Assembly: GCF_003268655.1 (NCBI RefSeq)
Contig: NZ_CP029642.1
Location: 3,844,001-3,908,000 of the forward strand
Length of the DNA stretch: 64,000 nucleotides
Reading direction: 5' to 3'
Source of the DNA: Arthrobacter dokdonellae
GTDB lineage: Bacteria > Actinomycetota > Actinomycetes > Actinomycetales > Micrococcaceae
Both the position numbers and the translations under genes were made by a program. Shown one piece after another: positions 44,649 to 53,278 of this stretch; the stretch's first letter is position 1, and the number at the start of each line of letters is the position of its first letter. Below the pieces are notes generated by a model. The model ran no database searches. It saw only the letters and a program-made list of their open reading frames with translations, and was not told where the DNA came from.

Positions 44649-44885
44649 TCACTCGGGAAAGTCTTCCAGCCACTTCCGGACGGTCTCAAGAATCTGCTCG
44701 TGGCTGGCCGCCAGTGCTTCCCGGGGTTGGCCCGTCCCGGCCCGGCCGAACGTCAGGCGGCAGCGGAAAGGCTGATCGGCGTTGGCCTCGGACCAAATGC
44801 GGATCACCATGGTGCCACGGCCGGCGGTGTCATCGCCTGCGTGATCAGCGTTCATGGTGACTACCGCCAATTCCTCTTCCTTCAT
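44649..44885 (-). CDS. Small hypothetical protein
   Basis: 78-residue protein beginning MKEEELAVVTMNADHAGDDT with TMVIRIWSEANADQPFRCRL and an amphipathic C-terminal helix ILETVRKWLEDFPE. AGGGGGG precedes ATG 44885. I do not recognise a family. It lies upstream of the SARP gene on the same strand, 192 bases away, and divergent from rmuC, so membership in the peptide locus is uncertain. Confidence 0.65.
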   Translation of the reverse strand: MKEEELAVVTMNADHAGDDTAGRGTMVIRIWSEANADQPFRCRLTFGRAGTGQPREALAASHEQILETVRKWLEDFPE

Positions 44886-45055
44886 TGCGGACCCCCCTAA
44901 GACCCGTACGTGACTACCCATCAGTAATTTGCCCAGTGTATGCCCCAATGCCCGATCGGGCCATGCGGATTTCCAGCGTGTGGACAAGCCGGGACTGCGG
45001 AGGGCCAGCGAGGGGCGCGGCCCGCCGTGTCGGTCCCTCGTGGGAAGGTGGAGCC

Positions 45056-46237
45056 ATGACTGGAATTGGATGGCTTGTGGCCATATTGATGTTGTTGGCC
45101 GGCCTGCTCGTGGGCGCCGCCGTGGCCGCCCTGATGTTCCGCCGGCGGCTGCTGGCTGCACAGGAGCAGACGGAGGCGGCGCAGCGGCGGGCCGGTGAGG
45201 TGAACGCGAACTTTGCCGCGGCCGACGCCGAACGCCGCCTGTTGTTCAACCAGAACCGTGCGCTTTCCGCCCAGCAGGGTTCGGATTCCTCCGTTCTGCA
45301 GGCCTTGGGTCCCGTCTCGGAAAAGCTGAACGCCGTACAGCGCCAGGTTTCCTTGCTGGAACGGGACCGGGTGGAGCAGTACGGGCAACTTGCCGAGCAG
45401 CTGCGTGAGGCGAAGGATGCCGACGCGAAGCTTCTGGCCACCACGATGTCACTGGAGTCCGCGCTGCGCTCCAACAATGCCCGGGGCAAGTGGGGTGAGG
45501 TGCAGCTGCGCCGCGTGGTGGAGTCGGCCGGCATGCTGGCCCACGTGGACTTTGACGAACAGGTCCACACGGCCACGGACGACGGCGCCCACCGTCCCGA
45601 CATGGTGGTTCGCCTGCCCGGCGGCAAGGAGCTGGTGCTGGATGCGAAGGTGCCGCTGTCCTCCTACCTTCGTGCGCACGACGCCGGTCCGTCCGCAGGT
45701 GCCCAGGCGGACGAACACCTGGCGCGACACGCCAAGGCCGTCAAGGCGCATGTGGACTCGCTGGCCGCCAAAAAATACTGGACATCCGCGCACAACTCGC
45801 CGGAATTGGTGATCTGCTTTGTGCCGGTCGAGTCCATCCTGTCCGCGGCACTGGTCGCCGACCCGGCGCTCCTGGACTATGCCATGACGAAGGGCGTGGT
45901 GCTCGCTTCGCCAATTTCCCTGTTGGCGATCCTGAAGACCATCGCGTTCAGCTGGCGTCAGGACGTGCTGACCGAAAGCGCCAAGGAACTCTTTGACCTC
46001 TCGGCCCAGTTGTTCTCGCGCCTGGGCGTCATGGGCGAGGCCGTCGCCGGTGTGGGCGCGTCACTGAAATCCTCCGTGGAACGCTACAACAAGCTGGTCG
46101 GCACGCTGGAAGCGCGGGTTCTTCCCACGGCCCGAAAGCTGAACGCCTTCGACCCGAACACGTTGGTGGCTCCGGCGCTCGTGGAAGCGTCGCCCCGGTC
46201 GCTGACGGCGCCGGAGCTGGAGGAACGGGCAGGTTAG
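45056..46237 (+). CDS. rmuC: DNA recombination protein RmuC
   Basis: 393-residue protein. An N-terminal transmembrane anchor (about 3-26) is followed by a long coiled coil (about 30-140) and the RmuC nuclease-like domain with GKWGEVQLRRVVESAGM, ELVLDAKVPLSSYLRA and FVPVESILSAAL. RmuC limits inversions at short repeats, probably by cutting recombination intermediates. ATG 45056 has GGAAGGTGGAG upstream; a longer frame upstream is not conserved. Confidence 0.92.
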   Translation: MTGIGWLVAILMLLAGLLVGAAVAALMFRRRLLAAQEQTEAAQRRAGEVNANFAAADAERRLLFNQNRALSAQQGSDSSVLQALGPVSEKLNAVQRQVSLLERDRVEQYGQLAEQLREAKDADAKLLATTMSLESALRSNNARGKWGEVQLRRVVESAGMLAHVDFDEQVHTATDDGAHRPDMVVRLPGGKELVLDAKVPLSSYLRAHDAGPSAGAQADEHLARHAKAVKAHVDSLAAKKYWTSAHNSPELVICFVPVESILSAALVADPALLDYAMTKGVVLASPISLLAILKTIAFSWRQDVLTESAKELFDLSAQLFSRLGVMGEAVAGVGASLKSSVERYNKLVGTLEARVLPTARKLNAFDPNTLVAPALVEASPRSLTAPELEERAG

Positions 46238-46308
46238 TCCCCACGCCCTCCCGGATGAACCCGCTGGCGCGGCTTCACCCAGGTCCCTCGGGCGCGTGGG
46301 CCCACGCC

Positions 46309-47388
46309 CTAACCTACGCGGCCGTGTCCGCCCAGGCCGCGCGAGGTGTCCCCGGCCGCCTTCAATGTGGCGCGCAGTTCCTTGGGGAGCGAGAACAGGA
46401 TGTCTTCCTCCGCGGTGACCACTTCTTCGACGTCGCCGTAGCCGTATTCGGCGAGGAGGCGCAGCACGTCGTGGACCAGGATTTCGGGGACGGAGGCGCC
46501 GCTGGTCACCCCGACGGTGGCCACGCCTTCAAACCAGGATTCGTCAATCTCGTTGGCGAAGTCCACGCGGTGGGAAGCCTTGGCACCGTATTCCAGGGCC
46601 ACTTCCATCAGGCGCACCGAGTTGGAGGAGTTGGCGGAGCCCACCACAATGACCAAGTCCGCCTGCGGGGCGATCTTCTTGATGGCCACCTGGCGGTTGG
46701 TGGTGGCATAGCAGATGTCGTCGCTGGGCGGGTCCTGCAAGTTTGGGAAGCGGTCGCGCAGTATCTTGACAATCTCCATCGTCTCGTCGACCGACAAGGT
46801 GGTCTGCGACAGCCAGATCAGGTGGTCCGGGTCCTCGACGTCGACGGAGTGGGCCTCGGCAGGGTTGTTCACGATGGTGGTGCTCTCCGGTGCCTCCCCG
46901 TACGTCCCTTCCACTTCCTCATGCCCCTCGTGGCCGATGAGCAGGATGTGGTTTTTGGCCTTGGCGAAGCGCACGGCTTCACGGTGGACCTTGGTGACCA
47001 GCGGGCAGGTGGCGTCGATGGTGCGCAGATTCCGGTCTTCAGCCGACTGCACGACGGCGGGGCTCACCCCATGGGCGGAGAAGACCACCAGGGCGCCCTC
47101 GGGGACCTCGTCGGTTTCCTCGACAAAGATGGCGCCGCGTTCCTCCAGCGTCGAAACGACATGGACGTTGTGGACAATCTGCTTGCGCACGTAAACCGGC
47201 GGACCGTAGTGTTCCAACGCCTTTTCGACGGCGATCACCGCCCTGTCCACGCCCGCACAGTAACCGCGCGGGGCGGCCAGCAGGACGCGCTTGGGGCCGG
47301 CCACGGGGGCGGCCGCGGCCACCTCTTCGGGCGACCGGCGGCGGCGCGGAATGGCAGGGATGGGGACGGAAACCGCAGTGGCGCTCAT
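46309..47388 (-). CDS. ispH: 4-hydroxy-3-methylbut-2-enyl diphosphate reductase
   Basis: 359-residue iron-sulfur enzyme, last step of the MEP isoprenoid pathway, forming IPP and DMAPP. The three cluster cysteines are C44 ([10 protein letters not shown]), C128 ([10 protein letters not shown]) and C226 (DDICYATTN). The catalytic E and [10 protein letters not shown] substrate motif are present. A 30-residue N-terminal extension is typical of actinobacterial forms. TAAGAT six bases before ATG 47388 could give a leaderless message even though the upstream gene ends nine bases away. Confidence 0.94.
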   Translation of the reverse strand: MSATAVSVPIPAIPRRRRSPEEVAAAAPVAGPKRVLLAAPRGYCAGVDRAVIAVEKALEHYGPPVYVRKQIVHNVHVVSTLEERGAIFVEETDEVPEGALVVFSAHGVSPAVVQSAEDRNLRTIDATCPLVTKVHREAVRFAKAKNHILLIGHEGHEEVEGTYGEAPESTTIVNNPAEAHSVDVEDPDHLIWLSQTTLSVDETMEIVKILRDRFPNLQDPPSDDICYATTNRQVAIKKIAPQADLVIVVGSANSSNSVRLMEVALEYGAKASHRVDFANEIDESWFEGVATVGVTSGASVPEILVHDVLRLLAEYGYGDVEEVVTAEEDILFSLPKELRATLKAAGDTSRGLGGHGRVG

Positions 47389-47394
47389 GACCCC

Positions 47395-47400
47395 ATCTTA
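47395..47400 (-). promoter_or_regulatory. Possible leaderless -10 element of ispH
   Basis: TAAGAT, six bases, then ATG 47388; it overlaps the stop codon of the preceding gene. Confidence 0.35.
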
Positions 47401-48231
47401 CGTTGTCCGGTTCCTCCCCAGCAGGCTGGTGAGGAGCCCCACAACAACCAACACGGCCGCGACAATGAACCCCAGCGTGATGCCCCGGTGCCAGCTCGCC
47501 TGCGCCTGGGCGGCGAGTTCGCTCCCGAACTGGGCCACGACTTGATTTCCGGCCCCCATCGCCGTGACCTGGTCCCCCACCAGCCCGGAGCCCAGCAGCC
47601 AGGCGAGCGCCACAAGGCCCATGCCCAGACCTGCCAGGACAAGGGTCCGGGCCCTTCTGCGGGCCACCACCAGGGCAAGCAGCAGGAGAACGACGGCGGC
47701 GAGCGCCAACCAGGCGCCCATGCCTCCTACCCGGGTCAGCAGCGGAATGGCCTTGGCCACTTCCTGTTGGTCAAAGCTGACGATCATGTCCTTCGATGTG
47801 GGCAGGTTCACCCCGGTGTCCGACGAGACCTTGGCAGCCACCAGCCGGACGAGTGGGGCAATGTCCAGATGGACGTCGCCGCTTCCCTGCTGCTGTGCCG
47901 ACGGGTTGAACGTCAGGTCGTGGCTGCGGCGCAACGTTTCGGACCAGGCGTCTGCGTAGCCCGGCTGGGTGTACAGGGACCGCGCCGTTGACTTGATGAC
48001 GGCTGCGGCCACGTCCTGCAGCTGCTGGGGAAGGCTCAGCTGGGCAGCCGCCTGCGTGGCGACCATGGACGAAAGGCTCTTCTGGAAATCGGCGTTGCTG
48101 CCCAGCGGTCCCGCCAGCTCGACGAAGCCTGGCCCGTCCACAAGGTTGCGTTCGGCCCAGATCGCCGGACCGGCAACTGCCGCCAGCAGGAGTGCCGCAA
48201 TGACGAGTACTGCCGAAACCAATGAGCGCAT
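47398..48231 (-). CDS. Hypothetical membrane protein with extracytoplasmic domain
   Basis: 277-residue protein. It has an N-terminal helix (5-25), an extracytoplasmic domain of about 140 residues beginning NLVDGPGFVELAGPLGSNAD, then three hydrophobic helices and a basic end LLGRNRTT. I recognise no named family, though similar proteins sit between xseA and ispH in Arthrobacter-like genomes. It is divergent from xseA. The 190 bases between them show no other gene. Confidence 0.72.
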   Translation of the reverse strand: MRSLVSAVLVIAALLLAAVAGPAIWAERNLVDGPGFVELAGPLGSNADFQKSLSSMVATQAAAQLSLPQQLQDVAAAVIKSTARSLYTQPGYADAWSETLRRSHDLTFNPSAQQQGSGDVHLDIAPLVRLVAAKVSSDTGVNLPTSKDMIVSFDQQEVAKAIPLLTRVGGMGAWLALAAVVLLLLALVVARRRARTLVLAGLGMGLVALAWLLGSGLVGDQVTAMGAGNQVVAQFGSELAAQAQASWHRGITLGFIVAAVLVVVGLLTSLLGRNRTT

Positions 48232-48427
48232 AGGCCATCCCTTGCTAGAAGTGGTGAGCTTTCACTTTATGCGAAGAACTTCGGCGCCCATTCCAGGTTG
48301 TCCGGGCGGTCCGGGCCGGAGGGTGTGGACAGCTGCCCCCGATTGTCGGCGGCCAAAGCTAGAGTGGAACCACGGTTTGCACCCGTGAGTTGTGTTGTTG
48401 CCCACCTGAGGACGGAGAGCGTTGCCC

Positions 48428-49672
48428 ATGCAGGAAACCCCGGAACGGAAAGTCATTCCCGCCACGGCGGCACAGACCTCGCCCGAAAATCCGTGGCCCC
48501 TGGCGATGCTGAGCCAAAAGCTGAAGGCCCACATTGAAACGGCACCCCCCGCCTGGGTCGAAGGCCAGATCATTGAGCTGAACAAGCGGGCCAACGTCAA
48601 CTACCTGACCATTCGCGACATCGACGCCGAGGTCTCACTCAGTGTCACCGTCTGGGGTTCAGTCCTCAGCCAGCTCGCCATGCCGCTGGAGCGGGGCGCG
48701 CGGGTGGTGGCACAACTCAAGCCCGACTTTTGGCTGAAAACCGGCCGCCTCTCCATGCAGGGCCGGGACATCCGTCCGGTGGGCCTGGGTGACCTGCTGG
48801 CCAGGATCGAACAGCTGCGACAAGCCCTGGCGGCCGAAGGGCTGTTTGACCCGCGTCGGAAGAAGAAGTTGCCGCTGCTCCCCCACCGGGTCGGGCTGAT
48901 CACGGGCCGCAATTCGGACGCCATGAAAGACGTGCTGCGCAACGCGGCGCTGCGCTGGCCGGCGGTCGAATTTGAGGTGCGCGAGGTGGCCGTCCAGGGC
49001 GTCAATGCCGTCGCGGCCGTGATCGAGGCGCTTCGCGAACTCGACGCCGACCCGGTCGTGGACGTGATTGTCATCGCCCGCGGCGGCGGTTCGATGGAGG
49101 ACCTACTGCCCTTCAGCCATGAATCCCTGGTCCGTGCCGTGTCCGACGCAGCGACGCCCGTCGTCAGCGCCATCGGCCACGAGGCGGACCGGCCGCTGCT
49201 CGACGACGTCGCGGACCTGCGCGCCTCCACCCCCACTGACGCCGCCAAGCGGATTGTGCCTGACGTCCTCGAGGAACTACGCCGCGTGGACCAGGCCCGG
49301 GACCAGCTCAACCGCCGCATCAACCAGCTGCTGGAGCGTGAAGGCGACCGGCTGACCCAGCTGCGCTCCCGCCCGGCCCTGTCCCGCCCTGAGACGATGC
49401 TCACGGCCCGGGCCGACGACGTCGCGAGGCTGGGCGGGCGGGCCCTGACCGCGGTGCGCGGCCAGGTGGGGCGGCACGGAGACCAGGTCAGGCACCTCCG
49501 GGCCCAGGTGCGTGCGCTGTCCCCGCAAAAGACGCTCGACCGCGGCTACGCCGTCGTACAGCTGAGGGACCGCAGCATTGTGCGCGACCCTGCCCAGGCC
49601 CCTGTCGGCACACCCCTGAAAATCCGCGTGGCCGGCGGCGACTTCGCCGCCGCCACAGCCAGCTCGAAGTAA
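48428..49672 (+). CDS. xseA: Exodeoxyribonuclease VII large subunit
   Basis: 414-residue subunit. The N-terminal OB-fold domain is at about 25-120 (PPAWVEGQIIELNKRANVNY). The catalytic domain contains VGLITGRNSDAMKDV, IARGGGSMEDLLPF and GHEADRPLLDDVAD. A long coiled coil and a C-terminal segment (LDRGYAVVQL) follow. The enzyme degrades single-stranded DNA. I choose ATG 48428, eight bases after GGAGAG; TTG 48422 in frame is the alternative. xseB follows after ten bases. Confidence 0.94.
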   Translation: MQETPERKVIPATAAQTSPENPWPLAMLSQKLKAHIETAPPAWVEGQIIELNKRANVNYLTIRDIDAEVSLSVTVWGSVLSQLAMPLERGARVVAQLKPDFWLKTGRLSMQGRDIRPVGLGDLLARIEQLRQALAAEGLFDPRRKKKLPLLPHRVGLITGRNSDAMKDVLRNAALRWPAVEFEVREVAVQGVNAVAAVIEALRELDADPVVDVIVIARGGGSMEDLLPFSHESLVRAVSDAATPVVSAIGHEADRPLLDDVADLRASTPTDAAKRIVPDVLEELRRVDQARDQLNRRINQLLEREGDRLTQLRSRPALSRPETMLTARADDVARLGGRALTAVRGQVGRHGDQVRHLRAQVRALSPQKTLDRGYAVVQLRDRSIVRDPAQAPVGTPLKIRVAGGDFAAATASSK

Positions 49673-49682
49673 AGGACAGACC

Positions 49683-49922
49683 ATGAGCCCGGAAGCTACC
49701 ACCACACCCACCCCGCAGAACTCCGACATTGGCGCGTTGAGCTACGAGCAGGCGCGTGAACAGCTGGTGGCCGTGGTCAACCAGCTTGAGGCAGGCAGCT
49801 CCAGCCTCGAGGATTCACTGGCGCTGTGGGAGCGCGGGGAGGCCCTGGCCAGGAAATGCGAGGAATGGCTCGAGGGCGCCAAGGCCCGTCTCGACGCGGC
49901 CCGCGCAACAACGGAGAGTTAG
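49683..49922 (+). CDS. xseB: Exodeoxyribonuclease VII small subunit
   Basis: 79-residue subunit with the family core SYEQAREQLVAVVNQLEAGS and LEDSLALWERGEALARKCEE. It forms the helical stalk with XseA. It is co-transcribed, with AAAGGACAG upstream. The 126 bases after it, up to the convergent PPK2 stop, show no gene. Confidence 0.93.
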   Translation: MSPEATTTPTPQNSDIGALSYEQAREQLVAVVNQLEAGSSSLEDSLALWERGEALARKCEEWLEGAKARLDAARATTES

Positions 49923-50048
49923 CCACTGCCGCTTCGCGCCGGAGGAGACGGCATTTTCGTAGCCGACGTAAAGGAGTCCGTAAGGCCGCCCGCGGCCGTG
50001 GGTCGGATAGTGGGCGAGAAATTACCGGCTTCGCTGGCGGTTTGCCGG

Positions 50049-50903
50049 TCAGACGTCCTTGAGACGGGCGCGTTCGTGCTGGACGTCGAAGTCGCCGGGT
50101 GGCCATTGCAGGTTCATGGACGCAAGTGTTTCGATGAGGATCTCCTGCACGGCAAGGCGTGCGTACCACTTTTTGTCCGCCGGGACGACATACCACGGAG
50201 CATCCGGGGTTGAGGTGCGCTCGAAGACTATTTGGTACGCGTCCATGTAGGCAGGCCAGAAGGCGTGCTCGTCGAGGTCGCCGGGGCTGTACTTCCAGTA
50301 CTTGGTGGGATCGTGCAGGCGTGCCCGCAGCCGCTCAAGCTGTTCAGCCGCGCCGAGGTTGAGCATCACCTTCACCACCGTGGTCCCGGCCGCTGCCAGT
50401 TCCGCCTCAAAGTCGTTGATGGCCTGGTACCGCCGGTCCAGCTCGGATTCATCCGCCCAGCCGTGGACGCGATGGATCAGCACGTCTTCGTAGTGGGACC
50501 GGTCAAACACGCCCAACATGCCGGGGCCCGGGGCAGCCCCGCGGATGCGCCACAGGAAGTCGTGCGCCTTCTCCTCCTCCGTGGGGGCCTTGAACGCAGT
50601 CAGGTTCACACCCTGCGGGTCGACGGCGCCCACCACGTGCCCCACGATCCCGCCCTTTCCCGCGGTGTCCATGGCCTGCAGGACCAGCAGGATGGACTTC
50701 TTGGAGCCAAAGCGGCTCTCGGCGAAGAGCTGCTCCTGGAGCTGCGCCAAAACCGGCGCCCGACCGCCCAACGCGGCTGCGCCGTCGTCCTTCCTGCCGG
50801 AAAAGCCGGGCGACGCATCCGTGGGCCGGCCGGCCAGGACAAAGCCGGCGTTCACCTTGAGCAGTTCGGACGGGCTGGCGGTGAATCCAAGGGGCAGTGA
50901 CAC
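50049..50903 (-). CDS. PPK2 family polyphosphate kinase
   Basis: 284-residue enzyme. Walker A is MDTAGKGG at 78-85, followed by the lid motifs FDRSHYEDVLIHRVHGW and DPTKYWKYSPGDLDE. PPK2 enzymes phosphorylate nucleotides using polyphosphate; the class (AMP, NDP or both) is not clear from sequence. GAAAGG precedes the start at 50903. It is 13 bases downstream of the aminotransferase gene and probably co-transcribed. Confidence 0.88.
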   Translation of the reverse strand: MSLPLGFTASPSELLKVNAGFVLAGRPTDASPGFSGRKDDGAAALGGRAPVLAQLQEQLFAESRFGSKKSILLVLQAMDTAGKGGIVGHVVGAVDPQGVNLTAFKAPTEEEKAHDFLWRIRGAAPGPGMLGVFDRSHYEDVLIHRVHGWADESELDRRYQAINDFEAELAAAGTTVVKVMLNLGAAEQLERLRARLHDPTKYWKYSPGDLDEHAFWPAYMDAYQIVFERTSTPDAPWYVVPADKKWYARLAVQEILIETLASMNLQWPPGDFDVQHERARLKDV

Positions 50904-50916
50904 GGTGGAACCTTTC

Positions 50917-52134
50917 CTAGGGTTTGTACGTGCTCAGGAATTCGGCAATCCGCCCCACGGCCTCCTCCAGGTCTTCGACGTTCGGGAGCGTGACGAGCCG
51001 GAAATGGTCGGGGCGGATCCAGTTGAACGCGGTTCCGTGGGAGATGAGGATCTTTTGCTGCTCCAACAGGTCCAGCGCGAACTTTTCGTCGCTCTTGATC
51101 GGGTAGACGTCCGGATCCAGCTTCGGGAACAGGTACAGTGCGCCCTTCGCCTGCGTCGTGGAGACACCGGGGATCTCGTTCAGCAGCCGATAGGCGATGT
51201 CCCGCTGTTCACGCAGCCGCCCGCCCGGCAGGACGAGGTCCTCGATGCTCTGGTGCCCGCCCAGGGCCGTCTGGATGGCATGCTGGCCGGGCACGTTGGC
51301 GCACATGCGCATGTTGGCGAGCAGGTTGATGCCCTCCAGGTAATCCGCGGCGCGGGACTTGGGGCCGGAAATGGCCAGCCAGCCGGAACGGTAGCCGCAG
51401 ATCCGGTACGCCTTGGACAGCCCGCTGAACGTCATGCAGAGCACGTCGTCGGCCGTGATGGTGGCCGTGTTGGTGAAGGCGGTGCCGTCGTAGAGGATTT
51501 TCTCGTAGATCTCGTCGGAGAACACGATCAGCCCGTGCTTGCGGGCCAGATCCACCATGCCCGTAAGGATATGGGGCGGGTAGACGGCGCCGGTGGGGTT
51601 GTTCGGATTGATGATGACCAGCCCCTTGGTCCGGGGCGTGATCTTCGCCGCGAGGTCCTCCAGGTCGGGCCACCAGTCGTTGTCCTCGTCGCACAGGTAG
51701 TGCACGGGGCGGCCGCCGGCCAGGCTGACGGAGGCGGTCCACAGCGGGTAGTCCGGAGTGGGCACGAGGACTTCGTCGCCGGTGTCCAGCAGCGCCATCA
51801 GCGACAGGGTGATGAGTTCGCTGACGCCATTGCCCAGGTAGACGTCGTCGACGTTGATGTTGTGGATGCCGCGCGTCTGGTAATACTGGACGACGGCGGT
51901 CCTCGCCGAGAAAATTCCGCGTGAGTCGCTGTAGCCCTGGGCGTGCGGCAGGTGGCGGATCATGTCCACGAGGATGGCGTCCGGCGCCTCGAAGCCAAAC
52001 GGGGCCGGGTTGCCGATGTTCAGCCTCAGGATGCGGTGGCCTTCCGCCTCCAACTTTTGGGCCCGCTCCAGGACCGGGCCGCGGATGTCATAGAGGACAT
52101 TGTGAAGCTTGGTGGACTGCTTGAAATCTGCCAT
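50917..52134 (-). CDS. Alanine-type (AlaA-like) pyridoxal-phosphate aminotransferase
   Basis: 405-residue fold-type I aminotransferase. The PLP lysine is K241 in SGLSKAYRICGYRSGW; INPNNPTGAVY and FSDEIYEKILYD are present. The N-terminal STKLHNVLYDIRGPVLERA is characteristic of the AlaA (glutamate-pyruvate aminotransferase) group. It makes or uses alanine from pyruvate and glutamate. It is followed closely by the PPK2 gene. Confidence 0.88.
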   Translation of the reverse strand: MADFKQSTKLHNVLYDIRGPVLERAQKLEAEGHRILRLNIGNPAPFGFEAPDAILVDMIRHLPHAQGYSDSRGIFSARTAVVQYYQTRGIHNINVDDVYLGNGVSELITLSLMALLDTGDEVLVPTPDYPLWTASVSLAGGRPVHYLCDEDNDWWPDLEDLAAKITPRTKGLVIINPNNPTGAVYPPHILTGMVDLARKHGLIVFSDEIYEKILYDGTAFTNTATITADDVLCMTFSGLSKAYRICGYRSGWLAISGPKSRAADYLEGINLLANMRMCANVPGQHAIQTALGGHQSIEDLVLPGGRLREQRDIAYRLLNEIPGVSTTQAKGALYLFPKLDPDVYPIKSDEKFALDLLEQQKILISHGTAFNWIRPDHFRLVTLPNVEDLEEAVGRIAEFLSTYKP

Positions 52135-52200
52135 TTACCAAATATGGCACACCGCCCTAGCCGGTGCCGGTGTGACGTGCCCGGCGGGCCGTGCCAATGG

Positions 52201-53151
52201 CTAGGAAGTGGCCTTCAGGAGCCCTTTTTGCACCAGCCAGGCACGGGCCACCTGGGCCGGCGAGCCAAAGTGGCTGCCGGATCCGATCCGGTTCAGGTTG
52301 ACCAGCTCGTCATTGCTCAGGGCCGCGGTGACCTTGTTCAAGACGGCCTGCACGTCGGTGGAAACCTTTTTTGCGTTGATGACGGGAACCACCGTTTCCG
52401 GCCGGAAGATGCCCTTGGTGTCCGTGAGGGCCACCAAGGCGTTGTCGTCGATGGCGGGCGACGAGCTGTGGATGTCGGCCACCTGGATGTCGTCGCGGAG
52501 CAGGGCCAGCAGCAGCTCGTTCTTGGTGGAGGACAGTTCCCGGTAGGCCTTGGGGACGCAGTTGTAGTCGGACCCCACGGCGGACAGCCCCCGGTCCTTG
52601 GTGCGGAAGGACGCCGAGCCGCCAAACGTGAGAATCCCGCACACCTTGGCCAGGTCTCCGATGGTCTTGAGGTTGTATTTTTGTGCCGTCACGGTGGTGA
52701 CGACCAGCGAATCGTCGTCCTCGGCCTTGGCCGGGTCGAGCATGGCGGTGCCTGCGGGAAGCGCCGTTTTGAGGGCGTCGAGGACCGGCGCCGTGGCCGA
52801 CGCCCCGGTGGCCGGGTCGAGCTGCAGGAGCATGGCGCTCGAGTAGCCGGGGGTCACGTCCACCGTTCCCGCCGCAAGCTGGTCCAGCAGCGTGGGATCC
52901 TTGGGGTCCTCCGCCTTGACCGTCGCTGCCAGGCCCGCGGCGTTCAGGGCGGCCGCGTACACGTTGGCGAGCAGCTCGCCCTCCTTCGGGTTCGCGCCGT
53001 CCGGCACGGACGGGGTTCCCACCACCAGCGCCGGACCCCTTGACTGCGTGGCGCTGGGAATGACCACTATGGGGCTGGGGGTGCATGCGGTGGCGCCCGT
53101 GAACAGCAGCGACACCACGGCCGCCGCCGCGGCCAAACGTTTTAGGCGCAT
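52201..53151 (-). CDS. Osmoprotectant-type (OpuC/OsmF) ABC substrate-binding lipoprotein
   Basis: 316-residue OpuAC-family binding protein. The signal ends at ATAC with lipidated C23. Mature features are LLANVYAAALNAAGLAATVK, VDVTPGYSSAMLLQ and DIQVADIHSSSPAIDDN. Family ligands are glycine betaine, choline or related compounds. ATG 53151 has AAGGGAGAG upstream. No permease or ATPase gene adjoins it, so the rest of the transporter is elsewhere. Confidence 0.82.
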   Translation of the reverse strand: MRLKRLAAAAAVVSLLFTGATACTPSPIVVIPSATQSRGPALVVGTPSVPDGANPKEGELLANVYAAALNAAGLAATVKAEDPKDPTLLDQLAAGTVDVTPGYSSAMLLQLDPATGASATAPVLDALKTALPAGTAMLDPAKAEDDDSLVVTTVTAQKYNLKTIGDLAKVCGILTFGGSASFRTKDRGLSAVGSDYNCVPKAYRELSSTKNELLLALLRDDIQVADIHSSSPAIDDNALVALTDTKGIFRPETVVPVINAKKVSTDVQAVLNKVTAALSNDELVNLNRIGSGSHFGSPAQVARAWLVQKGLLKATS

Positions 53152-53278
53152 GCTCTCCCTTGATGTCAGGAGGGCCTGCCGGCCCGCCGGTGCAACTGGA
53201 CGGGGCGTGTGCTGGTGCGCGGCCCCAAGGTTTAAGCTTACCGGTGGCGGGCCACGGGGACGGCACGGGCGGGCGTGG